A stretch of DNA of 64,000 nt from Paludibacter sp. (GTDB lineage: Bacteria; Bacteroidota; Bacteroidia; Bacteroidales; Paludibacteraceae). This document shows, one piece after another, positions 62,743 through 64,000 of the stretch. The stretch is from contig JAQVAV010000004.1 of the NCBI GenBank assembly GCA_028690665.1, forward strand, positions 186,001-250,000. The letters are read 5' to 3'. A program made the position numbers and the translations under genes. A model generated the notes under the pieces. That model was given only the letters and a program-made list of their open reading frames with translations, ran no database searches and was not told the origin of the DNA. The first letter of the stretch is position 1. Every line of letters begins with the position of its first letter.

Positions 62743-64000
62743 ATCTGTTTACTTTGGCTGTTATTGAATCTGATTTAGTTGGATATATTGCTTTCAGGTT
62801 GTCCCTGAAACCCGAAAAAGTCTTGGAATACATTGATTTTTCGATATTACCGTAACTACAACCGAGAAGAACTAATTCGTCAAACATTCTGGTATAGTAA
62901 ATAGGGAAACTCTTTGTATTATATGTACTTCCATTATAATCTTTTGGTCTGGAAGTGCCATAATATGTACTCATTAAAATTGCATCAAACTTCAAAAAAT
63001 CTTTCATCTGAGACCATTCACGATAATTTGCCCAACCTTCACACAAACCAACCTGTTGCCAGTTGGTATCACCTTTCTTACCATAACTACTGCCACCTAG
63101 CGAAACAATGGAGTTACCTCCTTCAGTTTCCACAAGACTTGACCAAAAAGCAGTGGCTGACCCATAACCCTTATCATTTTTCACTCGTTGGAAGTTTGAA
63201 GCATGTGTAAGTTCATGCCATATGGTTGAATTATAAGTGTAAAGTGCTTCCTGTCGTGAAAAATAATATGTATTCATAAAATGGTTCATATTCCCTCCGG
63301 CTAATAAAATATCTGGCAGGGAATTCAGGAACATTGTCATTGGAAGGCTTGTTGGAACCAAACTACTGCCTTCGGTAGTATATGAATATACATAATTAAA
63401 GAAACCACCTAAAAACAATGCGGTGTATGTATTGGTATGATTCTGGAATAGTGGCGCGCTACTTGATCCTAATCCACTTGGATTTTCACGTAATGCAACT
63501 TGTAAATGTGCTGGTGGACGAACAAGTCCCTCTTTATCGCATATTGTCATATATTCATAAATTGCATTGTTGGTAACACAAGCGTCCCACGCATCGCTGG
63601 TTACATCAATTGTGGCATTATATTCATCTTTACTTTGTACACCCAAACAATGTTTTTGTACCCAAAGACACGAACCCCATAACCATACACGATCCAAATC
63701 CCAACTGTTTTGTTGATTTTTTGTTTTTCCTGTAAAATAAATGGTATGTATCGGGTTTAACGGGTATGATTTGTCAGACTGATAGTATCCATTCTCATTG
63801 GTATAGACATGCCCCCAATAAAACCATGTTAAGAAATGAACCTTTATTCCTTTAAGCGGCACATCTACAAGTGTCGAAGATAAAGAAGTAACACCCTTCT
63901 CGTTCATTGTATGATAACCTTTTACTTTTAGCGTTCCGCTCGGGAAATAAAGGGTAGCTAAAGTAATCGTTTTCCCAAATATCTTAACAGTGAGATACTT
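62723..64000 (-). CDS. Putative surface zinc metallopeptidase, 5' end beyond the window
   Basis: At least 425 codons, open to the window edge (first visible residues KYLTVKIFGKTITLATLYF). An ATG at 63907 is internal, not the start. A beta-sandwich like carboxypeptidase regulatory domains (GIKVHFLTWFYWGHVYTNENGYY) precedes a Cys-containing region and the peptidase core, with the zinc motif IWHELTHASNF (HELTH at 63203-63217) and GLCEGWANYREW about 60 residues later, whose Glu could be the third ligand. The tail is SDSITAKVNRYEAYNF. I recognise a gluzincin-like pattern but not a named family. The gene overlaps the lipoprotein gene and its 3' end is the source of the downstream fragment array. 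Confidence 0.75.
   Translation of the reverse strand, partial: KYLTVKIFGKTITLATLYFPSGTLKVKGYHTMNEKGVTSLSSTLVDVPLKGIKVHFLTWFYWGHVYTNENGYYQSDKSYPLNPIHTIYFTGKTKNQQNSWDLDRVWLWGSCLWVQKHCLGVQSKDEYNATIDVTSDAWDACVTNNAIYEYMTICDKEGLVRPPAHLQVALRENPSGLGSSSAPLFQNHTNTYTALFLGGFFNYVYSYTTEGSSLVPTSLPMTMFLNSLPDILLAGGNMNHFMNTYYFSRQEALYTYNSTIWHELTHASNFQRVKNDKGYGSATAFWSSLVETEGGNSIVSLGGSSYGKKGDTNWQQVGLCEGWANYREWSQMKDFLKFDAILMSTYYGTSRPKDYNGSTYNTKSFPIYYTRMFDELVLLGCSYGNIEKSMYSKTFSGFRDNLKAIYPTKSDSITAKVNRYEAYNF

Noticed and set aside
59855-62760. Tandem repeats as a CRISPR array
   Set aside because: The unit is about 1070 bp and protein-coding; there are no short repeats with unique spacers and no cas genes.

Overview
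The window looks like a chromosomal segment of a Bacteroidota, probably Bacteroidales; a Paludibacter-like lineage is my guess and cannot be proved from sequence alone. The reasons are AT-rich DNA (about 60% A+T by eye), repeated TAnnTTTG -7 boxes instead of E. coli -10 boxes, type IX secretion (T9SS) C-terminal sorting domains on several large secreted proteins, two full-length hybrid two-component systems (HTCS), an S46 dipeptidyl peptidase, and Bacteroidota-typical families (DUF3078, DUF1599, DUF2027-Smr, DUF6055, BT_3928-like). No rRNA, tRNA, CRISPR array or prophage was seen.

Region by region. 1-6.3 kb: start of coaD, a lytic transglycosylase, an outer-membrane barrel, argS, a lipoprotein and a DUF3078 protein. 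6.3-12.1 kb: a MITE-like repeat, a 1131-aa T9SS-sorted CotH/lamin-tail protein, a secreted endonuclease/exonuclease/phosphatase-fold enzyme and a LutA-type iron-sulfur protein. 12.1-14.2 kb: a graveyard in which an HTCS histidine kinase has been broken by a 180-bp MITE with a 3-bp target duplication and abuts, head to head, a 5'-truncated galM with an internal stop. 14.3-19 kb: ridA, a T9SS starch-binding-like protein, valS. 19-25 kb: a MacB/FtsX-type ABC exporter operon with a methyltransferase-like membrane protein, a membrane-anchored AraC regulator and an RlpA-like protein. 25-28.3 kb: DUF1599, a DoxX/MauE redox membrane protein, tpiA and a Sua5-family protein. 28.4-36.3 kb: an XRE regulator/DUF2975 pair, an orphan HTCS, an S46 peptidase of DPP7 type and a 59-aa BFD-type [2Fe-2S] protein. 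36.3-44.6 kb: a small carbohydrate locus (CE12-GH43 fusion, feruloyl-esterase-like hydrolase, divergent HTCS), probably for pectin or hemicellulose side chains. 44.6-48.1 kb: BlaI/BlaR1-type regulators with a TPR protein and paired operator dyads. 48.2-58.8 kb: T9SS subtilase, xseA, folB, a large DUF6055 peptidase, a sphingomyelinase-like enzyme, DUF2027-Smr and queA. 58.8-59.6 kb: a T9SS remnant, an IS-end/MITE element and an outer-membrane protein whose signal peptide is out of frame by one base in an A-tract.

59.8-64 kb holds the most unusual structure. A surface metallopeptidase gene (HELTH motif, running off the window) overlaps a small lipoprotein gene. Downstream, the 3' end of the peptidase plus a lipoprotein gene recurs as a ~1070-bp cassette, twice in apparently identical form plus a partial unit. 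The peptidase fragments have lost the zinc site (HELTH to NELTR to NELIL) and are frameshifted at the tail, while every lipoprotein copy stays intact. A ~38-nt hairpin marks each junction. The layout resembles orphan effector/immunity or recombination-donor cassettes, but no such function can be shown from sequence.
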